A stretch of 64,000 nt of DNA. Source: an uncultured Roseovarius sp. (lineage in GTDB: Bacteria; Pseudomonadota; Alphaproteobacteria; Rhodobacterales; Rhodobacteraceae). The stretch lies in assembly GCF_947489715.1 (NCBI RefSeq), contig NZ_CANLER010000007.1:62001-126000 (forward strand), in the 5' to 3' direction. The position numbers and the translations under genes were made by a program. The notes under the pieces are model-generated. The model ran no database searches, was not told the DNA's origin, and saw only the letters and a list, made by a program, of their open reading frames with translations. Positions 8,634 to 18,505 of this stretch are shown piece after piece. Position 1 is the stretch's first letter; each line of letters begins with the position of its first letter.

Positions 8634-11087
8634 ATGAAGACCGATCTGCCCATTCATGATGCGCTGGACCCGCTGATCGCGGCGCTGCGGGCCCGTGGCC
8701 GGGCGGTGTTGCAGGCGCCGCCGGGGGCGGGCAAGACCACCGTTGTGCCGCTGGCGATGCTGGAGGCCGGGCTGTGCGAGACCCGCATCCTGATGCTGGA
8801 ACCGCGCCGCCTTGCCGCGCGTGCCGCGGCTGAGCGTATGGCGCAGACGCTGGGCGAACCCGTGGGGCAGACCGTCGGCTACCGGGTGCGCGGGCAATCC
8901 AAAATGTCAGGCGCGACCCGCATCGAGGTGGTGACCGAGGGTATTCTGACCCGGATGATCCAGTCTGACCCGGAATTGCCCGGCGTGGGGGCGGTGATCT
9001 TTGACGAATTTCACGAGCGGTCTCTGAACGCCGATCTGGGACTGGCGCTGTGCCTTGAGATTGCTGATGCGTTGCGCGACGACCTGATCCTGCTGGCGAT
9101 GTCGGCGACGCTGGATGCCGGGCCGGTGGCGGCGCTGATGGGGAACGTGCCGATGATCACGTCGGAGGGGCGCAGTTACCCGGTGGAAACCGTCTGGCTG
9201 GACCGCCCGGTGCCGAAACAGCAGCGTTTCGAACAGGCGGTCAGCGATCTGGTGGCGCAGGCGGTATCCGAGACAACCGGTGGCGTGTTGGTGTTTCTGC
9301 CCGGCGAAGGTGAGATTCGCCGGGTCGAGGGCCTGTTGCAATCCCGCCTGCCCGAAGGCTGTCATCTGCGGCCGCTTTTCGGCGCGATGGATTTCGCGGC
9401 CCAGCGTGCGGCGATTGCGCCCTGCGAGGACGGGCGCAAGATCGTGCTGGCCACGTCTATCGCCGAGACATCGCTGACCATTCAGGACATCCGCGTGGTT
9501 GTGGATGGGGGCCGCGCCCGGCGTGCGCGGTTCGATCCTGGCAGCGGCATGTCCCGGCTGGTGACCGAGCCGGTGACCCGGGCCGAGGCGACGCAGCGCG
9601 CGGGCCGGGCAGGGCGCGTCGCGACGGGGCAGTGCTATCGTCTTTGGACCAGGGGCGAAGAGGGCGCGTTGCGGGCTTATCCCCCGGCCGAGATCGAGGC
9701 CGCCGACCTGAGCGGTCTGGCGCTGGAACTGGCGCTGTGGGGCGCGGCACCCGAAGCGTTGCCGCTGCTGACACCGCCTAATCCGGGCGGCTATGCCGAG
9801 GCGCAGGCCCTGTTGCGGATGCTTGGGGCGCTGGATGCCGATGTCCGGATCACCGATCATGGCCGCACGCTGGCGGCGTTGCCGCTGCATCCGCGTCTGG
9901 CGCATATGCTGGCGGTTGCCGGGCCCGAGGCCGCGCCGTTGGCTGCCTTGCTGGCGGATCGCGACCCGCTGTCGCGCGCCGCACCGGTCGATCTGTCCCT
10001 GCGTCTTGCGGCAATCCGGGATTTTCGCGGTTTTTCAAACCGTTATTCACATCAGGCGAACCGGGCTGCGATCGAGCGCATCCGGCAGGAAGCGAAACGC
10101 CTGCGGGGCAGGTTGACGCAATCCGATGCGGGTCTGAGCGATGCCGAGATGGCCGCGCTTGCCTATCCTGACCGGGTGGGTCTGCGCCGCAAGGGCGATG
10201 TGCCGCGCTATGTTCTGTCGGGTGGCAAGGGTGCTGTGTTGTCCGATGGCGACGACCTGTCGGCCACGCGGTTGATCGTGGTGACCGATCTGGATGGCGA
10301 CCTGCGCGAGGCGCGTATCCGGCAGGCCATCGCGATCTCCGAGGCGGAACTGCGCGGGCTTTTTGAGGATCAGATAGATTGGCGCGATGTCTGCCAATGG
10401 TCCAGGCGTGACCGGCGTGTCATCGCCCGGCGGCAGGAATGCTTTGGCGCGCTGGTGCTGGATGACCGGCAGTGGAAGGATGCCCCTGCCGATGCGGTGG
10501 CGCGGGCGATGCTGGACGGGGTGCGGGAGCTGGGGTTGAACTGGTCCGATGCCGCGCGGCGTTTTGTGGCCCGCGTGGCGTTGCTGCGGGATGCGGGGCA
10601 GGCCTTGCCGGATATGGCCGATGCCGCGCTGATGGACGGGCTTGAGGACTGGTTGCTGCCTTATCTTGACGGGGTGACCTCGGCCCAGGACTGGAAGCGG
10701 TTTGACATGCTGGAGGCGCTTCGGGCGCGGCTGAGCTGGGATCAGATGCAGGCGCTGGACGCGGCGGCACCGGCGCATTTCACCACGCCGTTGGGGCGCA
10801 AGACGCCGATTGACTATAGCGGTGAGGCGCCCGAGATCAGCCTGCGCCTACAGGAGATGTTCGGCCAGACCACGCATCCCACCGTGGGGCGCACACCGCT
10901 GCGCGTCACCCTGTTGTCGCCCGCCGGGCGGCCCTTGCAGACGACGATGGACATCCCCGGCTTCTGGGCGTCCTCTTATGCGGATGTGCGCAAGGACATG
11001 CGTGGGCGCTATCCGAAACACCCCTGGCCCGAGGACCCGACCCAGGCTGATCCGACCTTGCGGGCGAAACGGCGCGGCGGTTCCTGA
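8634..11087 (+). CDS. hrpB: ATP-dependent helicase HrpB
   Basis: This 817-residue DExH-box helicase shows motif I APPGAGKTTVVPL (about residue 28), motif II DEFHERSLNADLG (about 124), motif III SATLD (about 156), and motifs V/VI TSIAETSLTI and QRAGRAGRV. An HA2-like region and the HrpB C-terminal domain follow. The biological substrate of bacterial HrpB proteins is poorly known; an RNA remodelling role is assumed from the family. It is the first gene on the plus strand here and is probably transcribed alone. Confidence 0.94.
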   Translation: MKTDLPIHDALDPLIAALRARGRAVLQAPPGAGKTTVVPLAMLEAGLCETRILMLEPRRLAARAAAERMAQTLGEPVGQTVGYRVRGQSKMSGATRIEVVTEGILTRMIQSDPELPGVGAVIFDEFHERSLNADLGLALCLEIADALRDDLILLAMSATLDAGPVAALMGNVPMITSEGRSYPVETVWLDRPVPKQQRFEQAVSDLVAQAVSETTGGVLVFLPGEGEIRRVEGLLQSRLPEGCHLRPLFGAMDFAAQRAAIAPCEDGRKIVLATSIAETSLTIQDIRVVVDGGRARRARFDPGSGMSRLVTEPVTRAEATQRAGRAGRVATGQCYRLWTRGEEGALRAYPPAEIEAADLSGLALELALWGAAPEALPLLTPPNPGGYAEAQALLRMLGALDADVRITDHGRTLAALPLHPRLAHMLAVAGPEAAPLAALLADRDPLSRAAPVDLSLRLAAIRDFRGFSNRYSHQANRAAIERIRQEAKRLRGRLTQSDAGLSDAEMAALAYPDRVGLRRKGDVPRYVLSGGKGAVLSDGDDLSATRLIVVTDLDGDLREARIRQAIAISEAELRGLFEDQIDWRDVCQWSRRDRRVIARRQECFGALVLDDRQWKDAPADAVARAMLDGVRELGLNWSDAARRFVARVALLRDAGQALPDMADAALMDGLEDWLLPYLDGVTSAQDWKRFDMLEALRARLSWDQMQALDAAAPAHFTTPLGRKTPIDYSGEAPEISLRLQEMFGQTTHPTVGRTPLRVTLLSPAGRPLQTTMDIPGFWASSYADVRKDMRGRYPKHPWPEDPTQADPTLRAKRRGGS

Positions 11088-11160
11088 TTTGTGTTTTTTC
11101 AGATTCATGTTATAACCGACTGATAATAATAAATTAACCTGAGCAGGTACGAGAAGAGAC

Positions 11161-11619
11161 ATGACCAATGCGATGAAGAAAGCCTGGAACGGGCTGGTCC
11201 AACCGCTGTTGCAGCGCCCCCGGCAATTTCAGGTGGCGGCGCTTTGCTATCGCGAGGTTGAGGGCCACACCGAGGTGTTGTTGATCACCAGTCGGGACAC
11301 CGGCCGCTGGATCCTGCCCAAGGGCTGGCCGATGGACGGGATGGATGCGCCCGATGCCGCGCTCAAGGAAGCCTGGGAAGAGGCGGGGGTGAAGACCGGT
11401 GATCTGGATAAAGACCCGATCGGCGCGTTCGACTATGAAAAACGGCTGGATGACGGGTACGAATCGCCGGTGCATGCGCAGGTCTACAAGGTCCGGGTCG
11501 TCGAAATGACCGAAGTGTTTCCCGAAGCCGAGGAGCGCAAACTGAGCTGGGTTACCCCGGACGAGGCCGCAAACATGGTGAAAGAGCCCGGTCTGAAGGA
11601 CATCCTGCGGCAAATTTGA
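11161..11619 (+). CDS. NUDIX hydrolase
   Basis: The 152-residue protein belongs to the Nudix superfamily, which hydrolyses nucleoside diphosphates linked to another group. The Nudix helix reads GWPMDGMDAPDAALKEAWEE followed by AGV. The catalytic EExG part is intact, but the first consensus Glu is Met and the Arg before it is Lys. The PKGWPM start of the box and the short length resemble the diphosphoinositol-polyphosphate-type branch, so the substrate may be a (di)nucleoside polyphosphate. It stands alone between hrpB and the phosphate transporter. Confidence 0.9.
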   Translation: MTNAMKKAWNGLVQPLLQRPRQFQVAALCYREVEGHTEVLLITSRDTGRWILPKGWPMDGMDAPDAALKEAWEEAGVKTGDLDKDPIGAFDYEKRLDDGYESPVHAQVYKVRVVEMTEVFPEAEERKLSWVTPDEAANMVKEPGLKDILRQI

Positions 11620-11701
11620 CGACCTTTCCGGGATTTTGGGACAGAAGAGTTGAATTGAACATCATTCCCGACTAGCGCTTTGCGAACGCGAAAATCGGGG
11701 G

Positions 11702-13189
11702 ATGACCGTGGCCGACAGACCAAGCAGCAAACAGTGGAAAACACTGGACAAGGACCTGGGGCGCATCTCTCAGGTTGAATACGCCACGGCCTATGTGGCG
11801 CGTCCGCTGGTCGGGCCGGGCATTGCCCTTATTTTCATGATCCTGGCGGGGCTTGTCGCCGGGATTTTCTTTGGCCAGTTCCCATCGAATTTCATTGTGG
11901 TCGCGGCGGCGGTCGTGGGCGCCTACATGGCGCTGAATATCGGTGCCAATGATGTGGCCAACAACATGGGCCCGGCGGTGGGTGCAAACGCGCTGTCGAT
12001 GGGCGGCGCGATTGCCATTGCCGCGATCTTTGAAAGCGCGGGCGCGCTATTGGCGGGGGGCGACGTGGTTTCGACCATCTCGAAGGGGATCATTGATCCG
12101 TCGGGTATGGCGGAAACGCGGGTGTTCATCTGGGCGATGATGGCAGCGCTGTTTTCGGCCGCGCTGTGGGTCAACCTGGCGACCAAGGTGGGAGCGCCGG
12201 TATCGACGACGCATTCGGTCGTGGGGGGCGTCATGGGCGCGGGCATCGCCGCTGCCGGTTTTGCGGCCGTCAACTGGCCGACGATGGGCAAGATCGCGGC
12301 CAGCTGGGTAATCTCGCCAGTGCTGGGCGGGGCCATTGCTGCCGCTTTCCTGGCGCTGATCAAAAGCCGGATCATCTATCAGGACGACAAGATCGCTGCG
12401 GCGCGCAAATGGGTGCCCATCCTGGTGGGCATCATGGCCGCCGCCTTTGGCGCCTATCTTGCACTGAAAGGGTTCAAGCGCATCATCAAGATTGACCTTG
12501 GCATGGCGCTGCTGATCGGTGTCGCCGCCGGGGTGATCACCTATTTCATCACCCGCCCGCTGATCTACCGTCAGTCTATTGGTCTGGAAAACCGGAACAA
12601 ATCGCTGAAAGTTCTCTTTGGCATGCCGCTGGTGTTTTCCGCGGCCCTGTTGTCCTTTGCGCATGGCGCCAACGACGTGGCCAACGCGGTCGGGCCGCTG
12701 GCGGCGATCGTGCATGCCACTGATGCGGGCGATTTTGCCGACAAGGTGGCCATCCCGAGTTGGGTCATGGTGATCGGGGCGTTTGGGATCTCGTTCGGGC
12801 TGTTCCTGTTTGGCCCGAAACTGATCCGGATGGTTGGCAATCAGATCACCAAGCTGAACCCGATGCGCGCCTATTGCGTCGCCCTGTCGGCGGCCATCAC
12901 CGTGATCGTCGCAAGCTGGCTGGGTCTGCCGGTCAGCTCAACCCATATCGCTGTGGGCGGCGTTTTCGGCGTGGGCTTTTTCCGCGAATGGCATATGGAG
13001 CGCCGCCGTCGCAACGCCAATATCGCCCGGCCGGAACGCCTGACCATCGCGCCCGAGGAGCGTCGCCGGCGCAAACTTGTCCGCCGTAGCCACTTCATGA
13101 CCATTGTTGCGGCCTGGGTGATTACCGTTCCGGCGGCAGCGCTGATGTCGGCGGTGATCTTTTTGATCCTGAACGCGGTGACCGGGTAG
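11702..13189 (+). CDS. Inorganic phosphate transporter, PiT family
   Basis: The 495-residue membrane protein contains two copies of the PiT signature, GANDVANNMGPAVGA near residue 81 and GANDVANAVGPLAA near residue 320, each followed by a PVSTTHSVVG/PVSSTHIAVGG element. These are the two inverted halves of the low-affinity cation-coupled phosphate permease. About ten to twelve hydrophobic segments can be counted. The start at 11702 follows a GGGG ribosome site. No PhoU-like (DUF47) partner gene is adjacent. Confidence 0.94.
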   Translation: MTVADRPSSKQWKTLDKDLGRISQVEYATAYVARPLVGPGIALIFMILAGLVAGIFFGQFPSNFIVVAAAVVGAYMALNIGANDVANNMGPAVGANALSMGGAIAIAAIFESAGALLAGGDVVSTISKGIIDPSGMAETRVFIWAMMAALFSAALWVNLATKVGAPVSTTHSVVGGVMGAGIAAAGFAAVNWPTMGKIAASWVISPVLGGAIAAAFLALIKSRIIYQDDKIAAARKWVPILVGIMAAAFGAYLALKGFKRIIKIDLGMALLIGVAAGVITYFITRPLIYRQSIGLENRNKSLKVLFGMPLVFSAALLSFAHGANDVANAVGPLAAIVHATDAGDFADKVAIPSWVMVIGAFGISFGLFLFGPKLIRMVGNQITKLNPMRAYCVALSAAITVIVASWLGLPVSSTHIAVGGVFGVGFFREWHMERRRRNANIARPERLTIAPEERRRRKLVRRSHFMTIVAAWVITVPAAALMSAVIFLILNAVTG

Positions 13190-13276
13190 AACCGCCGCCG
13201 CTCTCGCGGCTGGTGAAGAGGGTAAAGCCCGGCTTGATAAGGTTGATGCCGGACACCTAAAAGGTCGCTCGACTTG

Positions 13277-15100
13277 TCACCTGCCGACAGCATATGCCTG
13301 GACACCGCGAGGGCTGGCCGCGGCGCTGAGTTGCCCGTCTGGTGCAATGGAGGAAGCGCAAATCCAGCCTTCCGACCAAGCATCACCCACCGTCACAATA
13401 TGGCCCCGTGCGCGCAGATCTGCGATGATGTCTTTGCCTGCCCGGCTTTCAATAGACATTTTTCCGGGCTCGGCCTGACGTGGATAAAACGAGTTTGGCC
13501 AGTGGCTTGACCCAAATCCAGGTGCGTCAATCGCTTGCTGCAGGCTTTGCCCATACATCAGGTGGCGGATCAGAAAGGCCAACTGCCATTGATCTTGCTT
13601 GTCCCCGCCTGGCGTTCCACAGGCAAGATAGGGTGATCCGTCGTCATTCAGAACAAGCGTCGGCGTCAAGGTTGTTCTGGGACGTTTGCCCGGCACCAAG
13701 GCATCAGGCGCATCGGGGTCCAGTCGCATCATTTGCAGCCTTGTCCCAAGGCACACCCCAAGCTCGGGAATGATGGGGGACGATTCCATCCATCCGCCGG
13801 ACGGCGTGGCGCTGATCATATTGCCCCATTTGTCCACGACATTGATGTGGCAGGTGTCGCCGTTCACAATGCCCGCGACGGCCTCGGAAGCCTGACTTTT
13901 CGACGTCGGCTCACCGATGCCCGCTGCAAGGAGAGCCGCCTTGTCGATCTCCATATTCGCAGCAGCGTCATAATCGACCTGATACCCAAATCCTGTGATC
14001 GTTCCCGGGCGCCACGTCAGGTCTGCCCGGTCAGAAATGAGCCTGGCGCGCGCCTCAACATAGCTTGCGCTGAGCAAGGTCGACAAAGGCACATCAATAA
14101 AATTCGGATCGCCGTAGAACGTTTCCCGGTCGGCATAAGTCAATTTCATGACTTCGATCAGCGCGTGATAAAACCGGGCCGAGTCAAGCTCTATGTCAGA
14201 CATGCCTATTGCCTTCGCCAGGGCGAGCCCCTGCAGCAGCACCGGGCCTTGACCCCAGGCTTGGGTTTTACAAATTGTCTTGCCGCAGAAGACGCCCGTG
14301 GCCGGGTCTTCATAAGTGGCGCTCCAACCTGCCAGATCATCGCCGGTCATCAGGCCGCTATTCTCTTGCCCGGTAATGTCGAGATGTCTGGTCGTTCTGC
14401 TGAACGTGTCGATTGCTTCGGCGACAAAGCCGGTCTTCCAAATCTGGCGTGCGGCCGCAATTTGCTTTTCACGATCTGTACTTGTTTCAGCAGCCTCGTC
14501 CAAAATGCGCTGATACATGTCAGCGAGCGCGGGGTTGCACAGCAACGATCCCTCTGCGGGCAGCGCGCCGTCGCGAAGATAAATTGCCGCGTTTTCCGGC
14601 CAGGCCCGGTTGAACCATCCCTGCAATTGCGTGATCGACTTCATCAGCCTGGGCACAATCGGAACACCGTCACGGGCATATGAAATCGCGGGTTCCATCA
14701 CGGTTGCCAGCGGCAAGCTGCCATGATCTTGCAGCATCAACATCCAGGCATCGAATGCCCCGGGAATCGCCGCGGCAAGAAGGCCCGTGCCGGGGATCTG
14801 ATCGACCCCCAATGCTTCAAACCGCGCGATGGTTGCGGCCGCAGGAACGGTGCCCTGACCACATATCACCCTGGTTTTCCCGGATGTGGCATCGTGAAAA
14901 ATTATCGGAACCTCACCAAGCGGGCCATTTAGATGCGGTTCGGCCACCTGCAGGACAAACCCCGCAGCCGCAGCGGCGTCAAAAGCATTCCCGCCAATTT
15001 CCAGCATGCGCATGGCGGTCTGGCTGGCCAGCCAATGGGTTGATGCGGCCATGCCAAAGTGACCGGTCAGGTCTGGTCTTGTCGTGAAGCGTGGGCTCAA
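13277..15100 (-). CDS. Gamma-glutamyltransferase family protein
   Basis: Members of this N-terminal-nucleophile family self-cleave and then hydrolyse or transfer gamma-glutamyl groups. This protein (607 residues from a TTG start at 15100) has HWLASQTAMRMLEIGGNAFDAAAA near the N-terminus, the pre-nucleophile stretch NGDTCHINVVDKWGN with Thr416 as candidate nucleophile, GKRPRTTLTPTLVLNDDG, and a late CGTPGGDKQDQWQLAFL. No signal peptide is evident, so it may act in the cytoplasm. The TTG at 15100 has a GGAAA ribosome site; a TTG at 15166 or ATG at 15052 are alternatives. It lies downstream of the LysR gene and close to a TRAP uptake system, so it probably processes an imported compound. Confidence 0.88.
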   Translation of the reverse strand: MSPRFTTRPDLTGHFGMAASTHWLASQTAMRMLEIGGNAFDAAAAAGFVLQVAEPHLNGPLGEVPIIFHDATSGKTRVICGQGTVPAAATIARFEALGVDQIPGTGLLAAAIPGAFDAWMLMLQDHGSLPLATVMEPAISYARDGVPIVPRLMKSITQLQGWFNRAWPENAAIYLRDGALPAEGSLLCNPALADMYQRILDEAAETSTDREKQIAAARQIWKTGFVAEAIDTFSRTTRHLDITGQENSGLMTGDDLAGWSATYEDPATGVFCGKTICKTQAWGQGPVLLQGLALAKAIGMSDIELDSARFYHALIEVMKLTYADRETFYGDPNFIDVPLSTLLSASYVEARARLISDRADLTWRPGTITGFGYQVDYDAAANMEIDKAALLAAGIGEPTSKSQASEAVAGIVNGDTCHINVVDKWGNMISATPSGGWMESSPIIPELGVCLGTRLQMMRLDPDAPDALVPGKRPRTTLTPTLVLNDDGSPYLACGTPGGDKQDQWQLAFLIRHLMYGQSLQQAIDAPGFGSSHWPNSFYPRQAEPGKMSIESRAGKDIIADLRARGHIVTVGDAWSEGWICASSIAPDGQLSAAASPRGVQAYAVGR

Positions 15101-15224
15101 TGCTTTTCCAATCTTGCTGGTTCTACATTTTCTGACTGAATACCGCCTGCTGTTGCTGCGAGGCAAATATCAAAAGTGAACCGCGCTCTTCACTGAAGTT
15201 ATGGGTGGCACCTCGACAGCCCTG

Positions 15225-16136
15225 TTATCCCAGGAAATTCAAAATCTGCTTCTCGGTCGTTTGGGCCGCTTCAATGATTTCCTCTTTGAGGCTTGAAGCC
15301 ACGCGTGTTTCGCGGCGATGTTTCGGGCGCAGGAGCATGATCTGAAACGAGATATCAGTGTCCAAGGTGCGAATGCTGAGCCCCTTGTCCTGAAAATCCA
15401 GGGCCGTCATCAAATCGACGATGGCAACGCCAGCGCCATGCAGGGCAAGTTCGCAGGCAATATGCGCTGTGAACACTTCAAGACAGCGCGTCGGTCGCAC
15501 TCTGTTGCTGGCCAAAATGTCATTGAGCTTTAGCGGCCAGCGGTCGAAGTTGCTGAGTGTGATCAGATCGTGACCGACAAGATCAGAGAACTTCAAAGCG
15601 GCATCACTTGAAAGTGCGTGACCCTGCTCAAATACGGCAACAAGCGGTAGCCGCATCAGCGGTTCAGAAATGACACCATGATCGTTGCTGCGTTCCAGAC
15701 CCAGCCCGATATCGGCACGCCCGGCTGCGACCGCGCGCGCCACCCAATCCGTGCTGCGAACCGGCACTGACAGGGAAACGGTTGGATGCTCTTTTGCAAA
15801 TTTCCCGACAACCGAGGGAAGCCATCGTTGGGCAAGCAGCGGCATCGCAGCGACGGAGAGATCACCCAGCTGATTATCTCGCAAGTCCCCGGCAAAGCGG
15901 GACAGCGCCTCCATCCCGGTGTAAATCTGATCGACCTGCTCAAACAGCGCCAATGCCTCGGATGTCGGCTCCAACTGGTTGCCTTTTCGTTCAAAAAGAA
16001 CAAACCCGACATCATATTCCATCAGTTTTAAGTGTTTACTTACAGCGGGTTGACTTATGTTCAGCAGACGCGCGGCCTTGGTCACGGAGCCGGAAGACAT
16101 CACCTTCTGAAAAATCTCGACTTGCCTGATATTCAT
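15225..16136 (-). CDS. LysR family transcriptional regulator
   Basis: The 303-residue protein has an N-terminal winged helix-turn-helix (MNIRQVEIFQKVMSSGSVTK, then AARLLNISQPAVSKHLKLME) and a C-terminal periplasmic-binding-like effector domain. The start at 16136 is chosen because it matches the family N-terminus. It is divergent from the M24-TRAP operon and codirectional with the gamma-glutamyltransferase gene. It is therefore the likely local regulator of both units, with the imported substrate or a breakdown product as inducer. Confidence 0.93.
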   Translation of the reverse strand: MNIRQVEIFQKVMSSGSVTKAARLLNISQPAVSKHLKLMEYDVGFVLFERKGNQLEPTSEALALFEQVDQIYTGMEALSRFAGDLRDNQLGDLSVAAMPLLAQRWLPSVVGKFAKEHPTVSLSVPVRSTDWVARAVAAGRADIGLGLERSNDHGVISEPLMRLPLVAVFEQGHALSSDAALKFSDLVGHDLITLSNFDRWPLKLNDILASNRVRPTRCLEVFTAHIACELALHGAGVAIVDLMTALDFQDKGLSIRTLDTDISFQIMLLRPKHRRETRVASSLKEEIIEAAQTTEKQILNFLG

Positions 16137-16164
16137 AACTTTTCTTTTCTCTGCGTCGAATAAT

Positions 16165-16175
16165 ATCAATTTGAT
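16165..16175. promoter_or_regulatory. Candidate LysR operator (ATCAA-T-TTGAT) in the divergent promoter region
   Basis: The 94-base region between the divergent LysR and M24 genes is AT-rich and contains ATCAATTTGAT, an inverted repeat with a one-base centre, flanked by AT-rich steps (ATATC and TTATAT). LysR proteins usually bind dyads near such divergent promoters. This copy does not fit a strict T-N11-A box, so the call is tentative. Confidence 0.35.
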
Positions 16176-16230
16176 GTTATATGCCGTGCGGCGCACAATC
16201 CACCAAATTTGAGACTGGGTGGGTTAGAAC

Positions 16231-17415
16231 ATGCTGCAGCTTGCAGAATCTTCACCGGATACGGGACGCGTGATCTGGCCCGGCGAATTGGGCTTTCCCG
16301 CCGAGGAATTTCTTGATCACATCCGTTTCGTTCAGTCCGATCTTGCGCGGCGCGCCTTGCAGGGCGCCTTGATCTTCGATCCGGAGAATATGTATTGGCT
16401 GACCGGATTTCAGACGATCGGCTATTTTACATTTCAGGGGATGTATATCCCGTCAGACGGCCTGCCGACTGTTATCACCCGCGTCGTGAACAGGGATATG
16501 GCAATGGCTCTGCCGACCATAGGCGATGTCGTGGCGGTGAATGACACCGAGGACCATTGCACACGGCTGATAGGTTTTCTGAAAAGCCTTGAGCCCGAAA
16601 AAATCGGGCTTGATACGCTGTCGCGGCATTTGAACATCAACGACTATCGCAGATTGATCGACGAGGGCATTCAGTTCGAAGACTGGGACGGCATTATCCA
16701 ATCCCAACGCATTGTTAAGACACCGGCGCAGATCGAGAAAATGCGCCATGCTGCCCGGGCGCTCGAATCCGGAATGGACAACGCCCTGAATACCATCGCG
16801 CCGGGCCGCACCGATAATGATCTGGCAGCGGCGCTTTATCACGGGTCAATTGCCGCAGGCAGCGAATACATCGGTCATCCGCCCATGGTGGTCACGGGCC
16901 CGCGCAGCGAGCTGTGTTTTGCGTTGTGGAAACGTAAAACCATCGAACATGGTGATGTGGTTCTGTTGGAAGGCGGCGCCTGTATTGATCGGTATCACGT
17001 GATGATGGCGCGATCTGCGGTCGTGGGAAAACCAACCGATGAACACAAGGCCACCGCCGATGCGCTGATCGGAATTCTGGAAACCGCGATCAAGGCGATC
17101 AAGCCCGGCGAGACAGCAGGTGAAATCGACCGTCGTTGCCGCGTCGGCATCAAAAAGCTGGGGTTGGACAAATTCTACAAAAGCCGGCTGGCGTACGGGA
17201 TTGGCATCGCGTTTCCACCAAATTGGGCCGAAGGGCACATCTATGCCATTCGCCCGGATGACCCGTTGATAATCGAAGAAAATATGACCTTCCACGTGAT
17301 CCCGACGATGTTTCGGGATGGTTTTGGAATGGCGATCAGCGACAGCGTGCGTGTGACTGCCACCGGTTGTGAAGTGCTAACGCAATACCCCCGCGATCTG
17401 GTGATCGTGGATTAG
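16231..17415 (+). CDS. M24 (pita-bread fold) peptidase family protein, creatinase-like
   Basis: The 394-residue protein has a creatinase N-terminal domain (about residues 25-160) and an M24 pita-bread domain (about 165-390). Metal-dependent relatives use Asp, Asp, His, Glu and Glu. Here Glu247 stands at the first Asp, Met258 at the second, the usual EP motif reads FHVIP, and the last ED motif reads ISDS. The metal site therefore appears lost, as in creatinase, and the enzyme probably hydrolyses a C-N bond in a small molecule rather than a peptide. It begins the operon that continues with the TRAP transporter 21 bases downstream. Ectoine hydrolase DoeA/EutD is a relative, but no ectoine partner genes are present. 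Confidence 0.87.
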   Translation: MLQLAESSPDTGRVIWPGELGFPAEEFLDHIRFVQSDLARRALQGALIFDPENMYWLTGFQTIGYFTFQGMYIPSDGLPTVITRVVNRDMAMALPTIGDVVAVNDTEDHCTRLIGFLKSLEPEKIGLDTLSRHLNINDYRRLIDEGIQFEDWDGIIQSQRIVKTPAQIEKMRHAARALESGMDNALNTIAPGRTDNDLAAALYHGSIAAGSEYIGHPPMVVTGPRSELCFALWKRKTIEHGDVVLLEGGACIDRYHVMMARSAVVGKPTDEHKATADALIGILETAIKAIKPGETAGEIDRRCRVGIKKLGLDKFYKSRLAYGIGIAFPPNWAEGHIYAIRPDDPLIIEENMTFHVIPTMFRDGFGMAISDSVRVTATGCEVLTQYPRDLVIVD

Positions 17416-17436
17416 GACTGAAAATAGGAGAGCAAA

Positions 17437-18429
17437 ATGTTGATGAAACTTCCCCTCTTGAAACCCCTGGCGATGTCAGTGGCTGCGATTGCCGCAATGA
17501 CAGTTATGGCGGGCGCACAGGAAAAATGGGATATGCCCGCCGCATACTCAGGCAAAAACTATGTATCCCAATCCTACATTGGTTTCGCCGAGGCCGTGAC
17601 CGCAAATTCGGACGGCAAGCTTGAGATCGTCGTGCACCCGGCCGGGTCTTTATATAAAGGTTCCGAAATATTGCGCGCCGTCCGGTCCGGACAGGTGCCC
17701 ATTGGCGGCCGGTACATGGGCGCCCATGCCAAGGAAGACCCGATTTTTGGTCTGGATGTCGTACCATTCGTGGCAACAGATCTTGATGCAGCCTGGAAAC
17801 TATACCAGGCCTCAAAGCCTGCGATTGAAAGCGCGCTTGAAGAGCGCGGAATGAAATTGCTGTATATGCCGATTTGGCCGCCTCAGGGTTTGTTCTCTAA
17901 GCACGAAGTGAACAGCATGGCTGACATGGATGGTGCCAAATTCCGGGCGGCGGATGCGAATACATCGCGGCTGGCCGTGCTGATGGGGTCGACCCCCACC
18001 AAGACCGAGGCAACAGAGATCAGCCAAGCGTTTTCGACAGGTGTCGCAGACAGCATGATGGGTTCAGGGGCCATCGGTGTGTTTCAGAAAATGTGGGACA
18101 ATGTGGATTACTTCTACACTGTGAATGCATGGCTCCCGAAAAGTGCCGTGATCGTAAACCTTGATGCCTGGAATGGGTTGGATGCCAGCACACAACAGGT
18201 GGTTCTCGACGCTGCGGCTGAGGCTGAAACGAGAGTTTGGGAAGATGTGAAGGGCGTCACGCAAGGCTATAACGACGCCATGGCCGAAAACGGTATGAAG
18301 GTGTTGGCACCGTCCGAGCAGCTGGCTACTGAATTCCGCGCCATCGGGAAAACAATGTCCGAAGAATGGGCAGAAAGTGCTGGCGATGCCGGAGCAGCAG
18401 CTTTGGCCGCGTTCAATGCCAGCAACTAA
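17437..18429 (+). CDS. TRAP transporter solute-binding protein, DctP family
   Basis: The 330-residue protein has a signal peptide (MLMKLPLLKPLAMSVAAIAA, cleavage near AGA-QEK at residue 27) and a TRAP solute-binding fold, with RAADANTSRLAVLMGSTPT in the ligand-contact region about residue 170. This Arg normally salt-bridges a carboxylate of the ligand, so an organic acid or carboxylate-bearing amino compound is likely. AGGAG lies 6 bases before the ATG. It is the periplasmic receptor of the DctQ and DctM permease encoded just downstream. Confidence 0.93.
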   Translation: MLMKLPLLKPLAMSVAAIAAMTVMAGAQEKWDMPAAYSGKNYVSQSYIGFAEAVTANSDGKLEIVVHPAGSLYKGSEILRAVRSGQVPIGGRYMGAHAKEDPIFGLDVVPFVATDLDAAWKLYQASKPAIESALEERGMKLLYMPIWPPQGLFSKHEVNSMADMDGAKFRAADANTSRLAVLMGSTPTKTEATEISQAFSTGVADSMMGSGAIGVFQKMWDNVDYFYTVNAWLPKSAVIVNLDAWNGLDASTQQVVLDAAAEAETRVWEDVKGVTQGYNDAMAENGMKVLAPSEQLATEFRAIGKTMSEEWAESAGDAGAAALAAFNASN

Positions 18430-18505
18430 GTGACGCGTCACAAGCCGGGCCGATGTGAACGCCCGGTTTGTGGCATCTGATTTCATTCCCAGAGAGGCAA
18501 CGGTG

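Noticed and set aside
13197..13210. Terminator between the PiT and gamma-glutamyltransferase genes
   Set aside because: GCCGC-TCTC-GCGGC is only a five-base stem without a T run, too weak to list as a feature.
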